Of a stretch of DNA of 64,000 nucleotides, positions 34,701 through 45,792 are shown one piece after another. The number at the start of each line of letters is the position of its first letter. Position 1 is the first letter of the stretch. Both the position numbers and the translations under genes were made by a program. The notes under the pieces were generated by a model. It was not told the origin of the DNA and searched no databases. It saw only the letters and a program-made list of their open reading frames with translations. The stretch is from positions 1 to 64,000 of the forward strand of contig LVLI01000079.1 in assembly GCA_001687465.1 (NCBI GenBank), in the 5' to 3' direction. The DNA comes from Halocafeteria seosinensis. Taxonomy: Eukaryota; Sar; Bigyra; Bicosoecida.

Positions 34701-37700
34701 CAGGTCCATCACCAGCGTAGCCTTCAACTCGCTTTTTATGAGTATCATACATAACAGTAAATTGCTGAGATCGAAGAAGAGAGATAATTGGGTTGTACAT
34801 CCATCGCCCATTCTTCGGGTCAACAGTGTACTCTTTTCGGCAAGCGCTCCGCAACCATTGAGGCATTTTATCCGATAGCAAATTTACCGTCTCTTTGGAG
34901 GGCAAGATGGTCAGCGATGGAACGTCGGGTAGACCTACACGCTCCACTCCGAATGGTGGACTTGCCTCTTCTTTTGAATTCCGCGCAACGTGGCTTTCAA
35001 TGTTACTTAGAATCATTTCCGCCTTCTCCTCAGCCTCTGTAGAGTATCGCGTGCTGACAGGACCCTGAAGTATACACACTCTCTGCGGATCGCGGTCTCT
35101 AACAGCAGCCAAATCCTCGCTGTACCACAAGCTGTCCTTTTTAAACCAAAATTGCAGATCTTCATTGATAAACGGGATAAAAGGGACTGGTTTGCCCCCA
35201 GACTTGCAGTCCTGGTAGAATTTATTCAAGTCATCCGGAGTGAGTACCTCCTTCATACCTACTTCATAGCGCGAAAAGAACCTGTCCAAGATGGCTCGCG
35301 GAGCACCAGTGCTTTGTTCAGGAGATAGTAAGTCACTGGTAGTGATTATACGTTCTTCATAGGCTTCATCATTAGTACACATACCCCGCAATGTATCCTC
35401 AGCTCTTGAAAGAAAACGATATACTCGTTCTTTAAACGTCGGATCCAACCATTTACCCTCGGGACATCGCTCCTTTTCTCGTGCGTCTAACTTCTCCGGG
35501 GAGGCGAACATAAACTCAACCATTCGATAAGCAACTTCTGAGTACGTCATTTCTTCTACATCTAGGTAATCGGATACTCGATTGCAGGAAAAACCTTTGC
35601 TCAAAACACTTTGATAGCGCTTGTGTATACCAAAATATTCTTTCTGAAAATCTTCATTTAATCGTCGAATGATCTCTTCTCTTGACGCCTCTATTGCCTT
35701 CTTCCGATCCTCCGGTTTTTGGATATTAAAAAAGCGGTTATCGAACTCCTTCCACAGTTTTATGCCGCGATTAAATATCTTGTGAATGGGTTCCCCAAGC
35801 TCGCTTTTCACAGTGGCAACACCACCAGCCTCGCTTTCGTACGACTTCTCCCATTCCGCCTGCTCAAAGGCTAGGTTCCGAGAAAAGTCATCAGATACTC
35901 CGGGGGTAGCAGCAATCAACTTCTTCACCTCAGGAGCAGTAGCTGCTTCTTCAGAAACCATCATACGGGATGCCAACAGAGCTGCATCACAGGGCATCGG
36001 AGGAAGAGGTGCGTTTCGAGCGATGTTCTCCTCTCCAAAAGTCGAGCTCGCGGCCCACTTCTGTTGGGACCAGGTTCCCTGAAGGTAAGGGGCAACACTC
36101 TCTCCACTACCAATTCCACCTCCAACAACAAGCAACACATTTGGACACTTTCTGATATCCGCGTAGCTTGCTAGAAGTGGAGCATGAGTATCTTCAAACG
36201 AGTGATGGCCTCCCGAGCGACCTCCTGTCCATTGCAATACAACAGGGACCGAGGGAACAGACTTCGCTACCTCCAAAACCCTATATATGGCATCAAGCGA
36301 ACCAGGCTTAAACCCAACAAAGCTCATGCCCGATGCGATGCACTCTCCCACTATTTCCACTCCCTTTTCCACAGAAGGTACACCAGCCGCAATTGTGATC
36401 GCTTTGATTGGTATTTTATCATCTCTTCTAAGTTTTAGGGCGGCGGGAAACTGGAAAGACCATTGCTTCGCATTCAGATACAACATATTTAACGTAATGC
36501 CGATTCCGGGTTGTATGCGAGCTGCAAGGTCCCGAATCTTGTCTTCAAATATTCGTTGACGTGGTAAGCCCCCGCAAGCTAATTCCGCTTCATAGCCAGC
36601 ATTCAATGCGGCTGCAACAAGTGGCACGCCATTCAATGAAGTAGTAGGAGTCATGCCTGCAACGATTAGCGGCTTAGTGCCGATGACGCTGGTAAATCGC
36701 GAAAGTAAATTCTCCGAGTTCGGCTGACGGTACACGTTGTACGCACGGTTCCAGTCGGAAACAAAGGGGTTGGGCCTGCCCGAAAGGACATCAGCGTAGT
36801 TGAAAACAGGATTCAGACCAAACTGGATGTTGACATTCTCCTTCGTCAAAGAATCAAGGAAGCACCTAGTATTAGCAAATGAACGCATACAACAAGACGC
36901 TACTTCCACGCTGTGGCCCACCGTGGCACCTGCAGTAAGCTTGGCCACGGATGAAACCCCATCTATGGAGCCTGGTCCGCAGTCCATAACTATCGATTTT
37001 GACCCGGAAGGAGGTATCAAGTTCCCTACGACACTCAGCCAGTCCAGCCGCTCAACAGCTTGCACTCTTGCCAAGTATTTGGGGAGATCCGGTAAGTCCA
37101 TACGTCTGATATCCACTCCGCTGCAAGTATCATACACTGGCACATTCAGCCGATCAACAGCGAACGTCTTGCAGAGTTCAGTGATGTTCTCTATGTCCTG
37201 CTGTATTACGGGCACTGTTTCCGCTTGAACTCGGGAATGAAAAGCGGAGCTTATCGGTAGCATGCCAACAGAGAATACGGGCTTTCTTTGAGAATAAGGG
37301 ATTCTAGACTGATCTTCATTATGCGATGCTTGTCGATCTTCAAGGAATTCTTTGAAGGACTCAACATCGTTAACCTCGCCGGTGACCACGAATGCTTGGA
37401 TGCCATTGATCAGACCCACGTCAAGCTGAACTTCCTTTGATGTCTTAGCTGCTTTTCCTTTGCCTTGTATCCGTAACTGCTCCAGCTGATTGACCTCACT
37501 GTTTCCAGACGTTTCACGGCAGCCAATGTTAGCATCAGTTTGTGTCGTGGAGGACTTCCCTTCCCGTCGTGAGACGAAGGTCTGCAAGTATGTCATCAAC
37601 TGCTTCCAGCTTAACCCTTGAATACTCATCATATGCCTGCCCTTTGCTACTTTTTGCTCGCAACGGAGGCCTTGCCAAAAGAGCAGTTTCACTGCCAATC

Positions 37701-38881
37701 TACATGCGGCAAAGAACTCGTCCACATCTTTACTACAAGCAAGAGCCACTCCACTAACGATTCCTTGACTATGGCCAACGACACCACCCAATTTCTTTAG
37801 GAAATCATTCCATGTGGGAGCAGCACCATAATGATGAAAATCCAAATACATTGAGTAAAATGTTACCAGTTGAGTTACACCGATAAGAGGATAGCTGACA
37901 GGAGCAGACCGCAAGTACTCACTTGCAGGAACCGGTGTCGCAGAGTAACCATTATAGCCCTCGATCCACGAGAGGACATCTATTCCTTGACTAAAATGAC
38001 GCCTACGCTCTGAATCTTCCAGCTTGGACAGTTCGCCCTTGAGAGATTCGACCATAGTTTCTAATAGCGGGAGAACTGATGAAATCATATCGGTTGTTAA
38101 AGAAAGTTCGCCTAGCCAGTCGTTACCCTGCATAAGCATCCACTGTAGCTGTATGGGCGAAATGTGCCCCAAGTATCATCTGTTTCCCACATACCTGTCC
38201 TGCAAACTGTACAAAGAGCCGCGAATCTTGAAGTAATGTTCTCTGACGTTCCACAGTAGTCTTTCGCTGGTTGACTCTCCTCTCAACTTCGATAAAATTT
38301 CTGGCTATTTCAAAAGATGAAGTCGTCCCTCTAAACGACGACCTTGCCACCGCTCCAGAGTAACTCGTCACTCCTAAGTTATGTAACTTTTCATAAATCT
38401 GCACTTACACATAATTGCAGAGTAATACCCAACAACAGTTGTAAAATAAAGGAGCTCGACGTACTGCTTCTACTCCTAGTTCCCATTCTTCATTTTCTTC
38501 GAGGAATACTGACGCAGTGTTTTCATTCACCGCTCTCGGAGACGGATCTTTACCATTAGTTGCATCCCTTGGTATCACCGTACGGCATGCAATTAGTAAC
38601 ACAAGCAATACATCTTCCTCAGTTTGGCACTGTTCGAGTAGGTCTTCATTGCTTTCGTGCTCGACAAAGCCATGCCATAGTGCAGAAAGCTTCTGTTGAA
38701 CCTGCTGGGATCGGACAGGAATCCGACACTGCAAAATATCTGAAAGAGAGATAACAGCGTTCCATTGTGGATGTTTAGCCGTATGGCCGAGTTCCACGGT
38801 ACCCTCCCGCGATCCCCTGCAGCATATAGAGAAAGGAAGAGTATATAGACCGTCATCAGCAAACTACCAAGGATATTCCAT
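25762..38881 (-). CDS. Type I fatty acid synthase, fungal-type, single polypeptide
   Basis: Makes long-chain acyl-CoA from acetyl- and malonyl-CoA with NADPH in the cytosol. One polypeptide of about 4,277 aa fuses what fungi split into FAS1 and FAS2. Exons: 38881-38868, 38816-38409, about 38240-38195, and 38127-25762; the third acceptor is uncertain. Order along the gene: acetyltransferase (GHSQG Ser, 37768-37770); FMN enoyl reductase (TKPLIVAGMTPTT, about 36.7 kb); dehydratase hot-dog folds (about 33.4-34.9 kb, DWNPIHRE); malonyl/palmitoyl transferase (GHSLGEY Ser, 32752-32754); two ACPs (EGKSAQMNE Ser 31468-31470; NGKSAVQNE Ser 30868-30870), separated by Ala/Pro/Ser linkers; ketoreductase (about 28.7-29.6 kb); ketosynthase (VGACATAAES Cys 27619-27621); and a C-terminal phosphopantetheinyl transferase (VGVDVEPIATF to the end), so the enzyme can load its own ACPs. 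All active-site residues I looked for are present. Confidence 0.96.
30840..31490 (-). other. Tandem acyl-carrier-protein domains within FAS
   Basis: Two fungal-type ACP modules lie about 200 residues apart. Each has the phosphopantetheine serine in GKSA with NEIAGD after it, and each is followed by its own helical structural subdomain (MPAGMNMSSLKQLIEE, LPAGHSLAKVRQSLKE). Fungal FAS has one ACP per alpha chain. Confidence 0.9.
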
Positions 38882-39077
38882 TCGGGTATTCGCGCCTCGT
38901 AAGGTTAAAACAGAATGAGCTGTGCATGCAATAGTGAATTTATCCCCCTTAATACGTCTGTGACTCCAATGCCTCCACGTGTCAAAGCGACCATTCAAAT
39001 CGATGAATATCACCGTCTATGCGCCATTTTCACCCAGTCTCACCCGATTGATAAGTTTTCATAAAGGAAAATCCATC

Positions 39078-40424
39078 ATGCAACCATCAAATAGGACTCA
39101 AAATTCTGCCGTGGAAAGCGATATGAGCCCTCGGATGTCCCGTGGCGAGAACACCTCAGAATCTTGGTCGCCAAGACCCAATCCACGATCCATGCCGTAT
39201 TTTCCTCCCATGCACGTCGATTCCAAATGCGGACTCATCCAAATATGGGTGATGCCATGAGACATCCAATGACGGACGTCACAGTGATATTGGGGCACTT
39301 ACATTGTCTAGGGAGGCCTTTTGGTTCACTAGCCGGTACACGTGGAACAGCTACGCAGCACCCGGGCGCCAATCTATCTTGTACGTAAGTAAGAAATACA
39401 ACACTAACGAAATCTAGAGCGTAGTCGTAATTCATTCAAGCAAATATTGCTTGGATTTTGTCAGCCTTCGGAAGAAACAAACCCGGTACTCCTTTAAAGA
39501 ATGAAGGCGACTCACTGACACTTGCTGGACGCGCGCTAGAAACTTCAAGTTGCGGGTAAATGGGATTCAGTCGCTCCCCGTTTCGAATCGTATATCAGCC
39601 CTGCAGTTGCAATTCTCTTGGTAGAAAGTCATTCCTACCAGAGCCGGTTGCAGCAGCGCAGTTGGGGTTTAGAGGCGCTCCAGACGCATCACTTGCAACG
39701 ACCATCTGACGCAGGATATTCCGTTCTTCCACATCACCTTTGTCTAGCTGGTGCTTTTTCCTGCTCAAGAAGTCCTCAAGAAAGAAATGGGGAACTTACA
39801 CAATATTCGAAGTCGAAATTTTCCAGCTTCATGTAAAATCAGAGTGTCTCCGCAAGATGTTCGACAGCGTGGAGATCCCCCAACAACGTTTCCACTTTGT
39901 CGGTAAACCAACTTCCCGGCCGGTGGGCTATCTGTCACATTTATGTGTGTGAACCATAAATAATACACACTACTACATACCGCAAAAAATACTTTCATGT
40001 GAGTGTTCCATAAATCCATGAAATCGCAAAAGCACGGGACTTCCCGCGCTGCCCCATCCGCAAAGCGGTGTTTTGTTCCATCATATAAGGTCTCCTACCT
40101 TTGCCGGAGCCCCTGAACCGAAAGTTTTGTTGTCTTTTCTCCTCCAGGAGACTGCAGCAACCACCACTCTGTGACAGCCAGATGCTGAACTGCCTTTCAT
40201 CCCCTGTCGAAGAAGTGTTGTCCCTTGGAATGTCGTTGATAGCCCACCAGACCCATGCTGCCAAAAAAATCCTTATTGCTGTAGTTGAGCAACTTGAGTC
40301 GGAATTAGCTACTTCCGACCGAGAAACTGACCGATTCTGTATAATACTATTTATATTTTATTTGATCTGTTGCTTTGCAAAACATTTTCATCTCAGTGAA
40401 ACATTGTTCCTGTACCGTGACTGA
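39078..40424 (+). CDS. Unrecognised five-exon gene divergent from FAS
   Basis: No single long frame, but five exons join in phase with consensus-like sites: 39078-39248, 39333-39384, 39465-39555, 39715-39902 and 40090-40424, giving 278 aa. The first donor (GTGATG) is weak. The N-terminus is polar and Pro-rich (SPRPNPRSMPYFPPMHV); the middle has KKSSRKKWGTYTIFEVEIFQLHV; the last exon has amphipathic helices (LSSPVEEVLSLGMSLIAHQ, KKILIAVVEQLESELA) that faintly recall a CTD-interacting (CID/VHS-like) helical repeat. An alternative end splices out the AT-rich stretch 40339-40396 and stops near 40442. I do not assign a function. The start codon lies 196 bp from the FAS start, so the two may share a promoter region. 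Confidence 0.42.
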
Positions 40425-40442
40425 CCCTTTTTTTTCCCGGTA

Positions 40443-40968
40443 AGATCGTCGGCTCATTGTATTACCACAGTATCAATGTATCTGTCCGCCTGTATCTGCT
40501 ATTGTTTTCCCCTCATTGATGTTGCATTGTTGTGTTGTACGGTACAATTGTACAACTTGTACCGGTGTTCTGGAAGATTTACGCGCTAATAGCTTTGAGT
40601 TCTAATAAAGGCTAGCTCCAAAGTGAAACCATTGCAGTGTAATGAAACCTGTTATTAGAAACCGGCTCAAGTCCAAAGGGAACTCTAAAGGGACCAAACA
40701 TGGCCACAGTATAGCGGGTAGTCTAAGAGAAACAAAAAGAAGGGGTTAAGGCATGATGGGGCATCATGATGGTGAATGGAGAAGTGAAGTTCATGATTGA
40801 CTGATCCGATGGTATGATTGATTTCCTACAACTTAGTACTCCCCTGCTGCACCAACCAGAAGATGTACTGTAGGCTCAGTAATATTTCATTTCCGATACC
40901 TAGCCTGCACACAAATCTTACAGCTTTGACAGTGTTGATTTTGCCCTTTAGTTTGATCCAATACTAGG
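40443..40968. other. Gap with no recognised feature
   Basis: 526 bp, AT-rich in places, with repeated TGTAC words (40540-40563). It should contain the promoter of the following small gene. No RNA gene or exon is supported. Confidence 0.4.
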
Positions 40969-41470
40969 ATGACGGAAGTATTCGAGCGTCTCTTTGGAGT
41001 CGTACACCGTATGATACACGATCGATGCTCAGTCCCTGAAACTGATCTCAGCGAAGATGTTTCAGTTCCGCGCAGCCGATTGTGGAGTGCCATTTCTGAA
41101 CTTGTTCTACAAAATACGGTGCAATGATGCTGAGTACTTATGGCAGAAACTTATGGCAGCCGTCCCGAAGTTCGGGTATGATACGTCTATGGTTGCTCAG
41201 TTTCCCACTACAACTCCACAGGGACTAGACCAGGAGTTTGCGAAGCTAGAGCTGAACGGGAATCTGCTCTTTTCTATGACTTTGGATGCAACATGCATGG
41301 AACTATCGGAGGGATATGCCCGCTTGAAAGAGGGGGAGAATCTTCGAAGAGTAGGTTCCGAGGGAGTTTCGTTTGAGAAGGCCAGTCCTGGAAATGCACG
41401 GGAAATCTCGTTTCTGTTGTACGCCGATCGCATGCAAGGAGACGAAGCTTATCGTACTTTTGCCGATTAA
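40969..41470 (+). CDS. Small unrecognised protein
   Basis: Two exons, 40969-41118 and 41201-41470, give 139 aa; the intron uses a GTGCAA donor and a GCTCAG acceptor, which join in phase. The protein starts MTEVFERLFGVVHRMI and continues with an acidic/polar body (FAKLELNGNLLFSMTLDATCMELSEGYARLKEGENLRRVG) and ends EISFLLYADRMQGDEAYRTFAD. No signal peptide, membrane segment or known motif. The second exon has strong protein-like composition; the first is less certain, since an ATG at 41057 gives an alternative start in the second exon's frame without splicing. Confidence 0.5.
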
Positions 41471-41965
41471 GGTTTCGAAGATGTGTGTGGTGCTCACGAA
41501 CTATCCTCATACATCCTCCATCTGCATAAGAAAGGGAATGTATTTATTAAGTGAATTTTTTTAACTTCTCTGTTTTGTGGACCCTAAATTAATTAACACT
41601 TACTGCGTAACGGTTTCCTACAATTCCTTATCATCGTTTTACTAGCTTCCAGTCACATTAGGGAACCAGATGGGTTGGTCTCTACTTGAAGACGAGAATT
41701 CAACTACCAAAACAAATACATACATGTAATCACAGTGTTTATCAAACCTTCGAGTGTGGGTATGGAGATTCGCACTCCAATAATCATTTTTGTGTCATCA
41801 CTACTAATGCATGATACGGAACGAATTTTCCCGATAGTAAAATTTAAATGGTAGCAGTTCAGTTCTTCCGCACTGTCGGTTCCGAAGTTCGTTGCCGTTT
41901 ACCATTCAAAGAGAATCGTTTGTTCTTGTCTCGAAGTGATATATTCGGTAAAACATGAAGTCGAG
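41471..41965. other. Gap upstream of membrane-anchored ankyrin gene
   Basis: 495 bp, AT-rich. No feature recognised beyond the presumed promoter. Confidence 0.4.
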
Positions 41966-43885
41966 ATGGTCATGTTCAAATACCGAAGGACTGCGTACTG
42001 GACGTTGGGCGTAGCTGGCGTCTCCATTGCTGGAATATATGGACTCCGTAAACTCAAAGCGTTCCTGGAGGAGCGCCAGAGGGAGATCATTGACTCTGCT
42101 ATAAATGCCGCGAGAGAGGGTACGTCAGATAGAGACCAAGAGAAACCTTGCTAAATGTGCACCAGGATTGGTCTTATATCGCTGATTGGCCTACAGGGAA
42201 AGCTAAAGACGTCATGAGACTGATCAAGAAAGCCGGGTAAGTCGCTTAGTTCACAAATCGCCTTCCTGAAGTTGGACGACCACTTCTTTTCGGCATACAG
42301 GAGTCCTGATGTAACAGACGAGGAGGGGTCCTCATGCCTGATGCACGCTGTGGAATGTGGGCAAATCACCGTCGTCCGTCTGTTATTGGACGTTTGCGGA
42401 GCAAACCCTAACTTTAACTTGGTGTGTAGAGGCTGTTGCTATCACGTTGAACCTAACGAGGTTAGCATGACTGGAATTTACGGATGATGACAGGGGCCTA
42501 AGGCGACGACTCCATTGCATATTGCGGCCGCCAACAATAAGATAGAGTGCATTGAAATCCTTGTGGAACAGCAGATAAGCTTGGACCCCCTAACCGAGGT
42601 AAGACCGTTCCGTATTGATGCGGTAATCGGAACCTATGAATTGTTCCGTTGCTCCAGGATGGGAGTACTCCATTACACTATGCTGCTATGTACGGGCACT
42701 ATGAAGCAACTATGGGTCTAATCAGAGCCGGCTGTTCCCTCGAACAGAAACGACATGAAGACGGCGCAACCGCACTCATCCTCGCCGCAAACGGAAACCA
42801 CGCTGACGTAGCTAAGTTATTAATAGAAGCAGGAGCGGATGTATCTTCCCGCCTCCACGGTAGTGATGGTATGTTACATGCTATTGGTCGTCGTTGCATT
42901 GGTTCATGTTATTGTATCCCTGCGGAATTAAATTTGTTCGCAGCTACTGCATTAATTGTAGCTGCTAAGAAAGACAATATGGAGGTGGCTAACATCCTTT
43001 TGGAGCAGGGAGGCGACGTGAATGAATCGGATTCATACGGAAGAACAGCGCTAATGATAGCTGCGAAAAACAATAGTTTTAGAACAGTCTCATTTCTCAT
43101 CTCCGAAGGGGCCGATTTGCAACACTTCTCCCGAGATGGCAAATGGTATGAGCACCACGGCGGTCACTCATGGTTTAACCTCCAACAATAAGGGTAGTGA
43201 GCTACTTCACAATGCAGGTCGGCTTTACACCTCGCCTGTAAGCACGGACACGTCCGAGTTGTCTGTGAATTACTGAAGCATGAGGTCGAAATCGGATGCA
43301 AGGTACGTGCTCCAACAGACTCGTGTTGCTTGAGCATGGTCCATACCGCGCCATCCCTTTCAGAATAGTCTTGGACGAACACCTTTAAGCCTGGCAGCTG
43401 CTGCCGGTGCACGGTCTGTTGTACGCGAGCTCGTTTTGGCAGGTGCCGACGTGAATGATGTCCAGGAAGAAGATGCTACAGTTCCATTGTCTGTCGCTGC
43501 TGCGGGGGGCCACGAGGGCGTCGTCCATGATTTGCTGGTCTACGGTGCCTCACCTAATGGACCTACTGAGCAAATTGAGGGCGACGGTTGTGAGCAAATA
43601 AGTTCCTTGATTCTCCCACTTCACTGTGCGGTAACCTACAAACATCCACAGATAGTCCGAACTCTAGTCGAGCACGGGGCATCTCCAACACTGCGATGCG
43701 TAAGTTACCCCCTGAGACGACCATCAAACGCTGTTGAATAATATTCGTATACATGATTTTGGGGGTCTCCACAGAGCAAATTCAACTATCAATCAGCACA
43801 GGACATTGCCAACGCATTGGGCCAAGAAGGTTCACTGCTCAAGGATGCTCTGAATCATACAGAACGTTCCTATGAAGAGACTTGA
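41966..43885 (+). CDS. Ankyrin-repeat protein with N-terminal membrane anchor
   Basis: Exon 1 (41966-42119) encodes a basic start and one hydrophobic helix (AYWTLGVAGVSIAGIYGL), then a charged helix (LRKLKAFLEERQREIIDSAI), like a tail facing the cytosol. Later exons: 42166-42236, 42301-42421, 42494-42598, 42658-42868, 42944-43145, 43218-43302, 43364-43699 and 43775-43885. They carry about eight ankyrin repeats, e.g. TTPLHIAAANNKIECIEILVEQ, STPLHYAAMYGHYEATMGLI, ATALILAANGNHADVAKLLIEAGADV, RTALMIAAKNNSFRTVSFLI and SALHLACKHGHVRVVCELL. The total is near 470 aa. The exon 1-exon 2 join is unresolved: exon 1 ends in phase 1 (GTACGT donor), but the best exon 2 frame needs phase 0. Either exon 1 belongs to another model, a very short intron is used, or there is a sequence error. 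Its stop codon is only 9 bp from the ALG2 stop. Confidence 0.8.
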
Positions 43886-43894
43886 AGAGTCCCT

Positions 43895-45676
43895 TCAAGG
43901 AGTTGTACAGTAATATCGTATTGCCATGGCAGAAATGACGATATGAAAGAAAAAACTTGCCAAGAAAAACCAGAGATATAAGTGCAGCGATTTAATGCCT
44001 TCTGTCGATTCGTGGCACCGAACGCTCTCGGATATTTCATGTAATCGTTTCGCAAACGCGTCGTACGAGAATGTATCCTGGACATGGAGTCTGCCATTCG
44101 TGCCGATGGACTCTACAAGTGAAAGATCTTGAATGATTTGCCGCATTGGCTCACAGAAAGACTGCAACAAAATGATTGCCGGTATATAGGATGAAGGTAC
44201 ACTCTGTGGAATGTGTACGTCGCACATAACCTACCTCTGGTTCGGCCTCACAGAGGAACCCAGTTTTCTCATGAACTACGCTTTCTCTGGGACCGCCACT
44301 ATTTACAGCTATAACTGGACGTGCCATTGCCATGCATTCGATAGGTACGATTCCAAAGTGCTCGTTTGTAGGAGTATACAAAACCGCCACAGAACGCTGA
44401 AGCAAAAAAGTCTTTTGTTCGTCCGTGAACGACCGTAGAAACCCAACAGAGCAATCTGAACCGCTTTCAGTGGCATCCGGGTTGCCTCCATCACAATACA
44501 ATGTGGGAAGCAGTTTCTTCATTACATGTTCATTGGTTATCCCCTCGTTGGGACTTTCGGGACACGTCTGTAGGTTGTTCCCCTGCGCAGCAATATTTGT
44601 CAGGTTCGATTTGAAACAAATGGGAGCGACTTCATGGAACTACAAGCATCCTTACTTTTGCTGATTCCATGAGTTCACTATATACATCAACGTTTTCTTG
44701 AACACGCTTGTCATATCCCCCCGCTATTACTAACTTCGTCCTTCTGGCAAGCTCAGGTTCCAGAGTACTCTGCAATTCCGCAAATGCGTCAACAGCCAGC
44801 TGTATGTTCTTCTTGCGTTCATAGCGATTGATGGATAAGAACACGATTTCCTGATCTCCACTAGGTACAAAGTAAGATCTGCGTCAGTGTTGAAAGATGC
44901 CAGCATTTTGCACGAGAGATAGATAATCCAGGGATGCTGCATACGTACTCAGGAAACCGGGACAGGTCAATGCATGGATACAACACAGTCGGATCGTGGG
45001 CTTTGAGAGCAGTGAAGGTCTCCATGAATATTTGTTTCGTAAACCTTGAATTGACGACGATTCTGTCTGCAAGCCCTGTTGTTACTTGCTCCGCAACATC
45101 GAAGGGCAGCCGGTACAGTCGTTTGAGTTTAGAGGTTCGCGATACCAGCAGTTGGTCCGGAAAGTGACAATAGAAGAGTATCGGCGTCCTCGGGGCAAAT
45201 ATTTTGAGGATCGGTATACAGATAGAGATCTGCACTAGAACTTGTATGAGGGTGATGAATCTGAATATCTTTACGGATATCTTCCTTACTTGATCACAAA
45301 TGATGAGGTCGTATCTGGGTCCCCTCAGAGATACACTCAACGCCAAGAAGACATTCCGAAGCATGGCAAAGATGATGTGGAACATCCCATACACTTGACG
45401 CGGTATCCAATCTCCGTATACTTTAATGGGAAATCGTCCTTGCCGAGTCTCTGGGAAGCTATGGTTCGGATCGTAGTGGGAGGTGTACATATCCACGCTA
45501 TACTGCATGCATTCTTCCACACTAGTACGAACAAGTGAAGAGGGGCCAGTAGCGGAACGTACATGATCTTGCTGGTAGTCGATAAGGCCTGTGGCGATAT
45601 CGACAATGAGGCGCTCGGCGCCTCCAATGCCTAAATCGGGGTGTAAGATGGCTACCTTTTTCTTCATGCTTGCCAT
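43895..45676 (-). CDS. ALG2: ALG2, alpha-1,3/1,6-mannosyltransferase
   Basis: Adds the second and third mannoses to the dolichol-linked oligosaccharide on the cytosolic face of the ER (N-glycan assembly), using GDP-mannose. Exons: 45676-45563, 45502-45290, 45229-44949, 44878-44656, 44582-44235 and 44161-43895, giving 481 aa. Motifs: [19 protein letters not shown] at the start, [67 protein letters not shown], and the GT4 C-domain [30 protein letters not shown] with its E-x7-E pair. A hydrophobic segment near the end ([19 protein letters not shown]) would anchor it in the ER, as in yeast ALG2. Head-to-head with the next gene, 116 bp between start codons. Confidence 0.96.
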
Positions 45677-45792
45677 TCACGTTGTATTGTATGTATTGAA
45701 TTGGATTGGTATCCTCTCTACATCTATAAACAACACAAATTTTGAAACGTGAACAAGTATATCGTATCTGCTACCACTAGTTGTAATGATTG

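Noticed and set aside
38127..38172. Start of FAS within the main exon (codons before GNDWLGEL)
   Set aside because: This segment ends in TTATGCAG and does not match fungal FAS; it is the intron between LFVQFAGQ and GNDW.
44583..44655. tRNA B-box-like word (GGTTCGATTTG on the plus strand)
   Set aside because: It lies in a 73-nt ALG2 intron with no matching cloverleaf arms.
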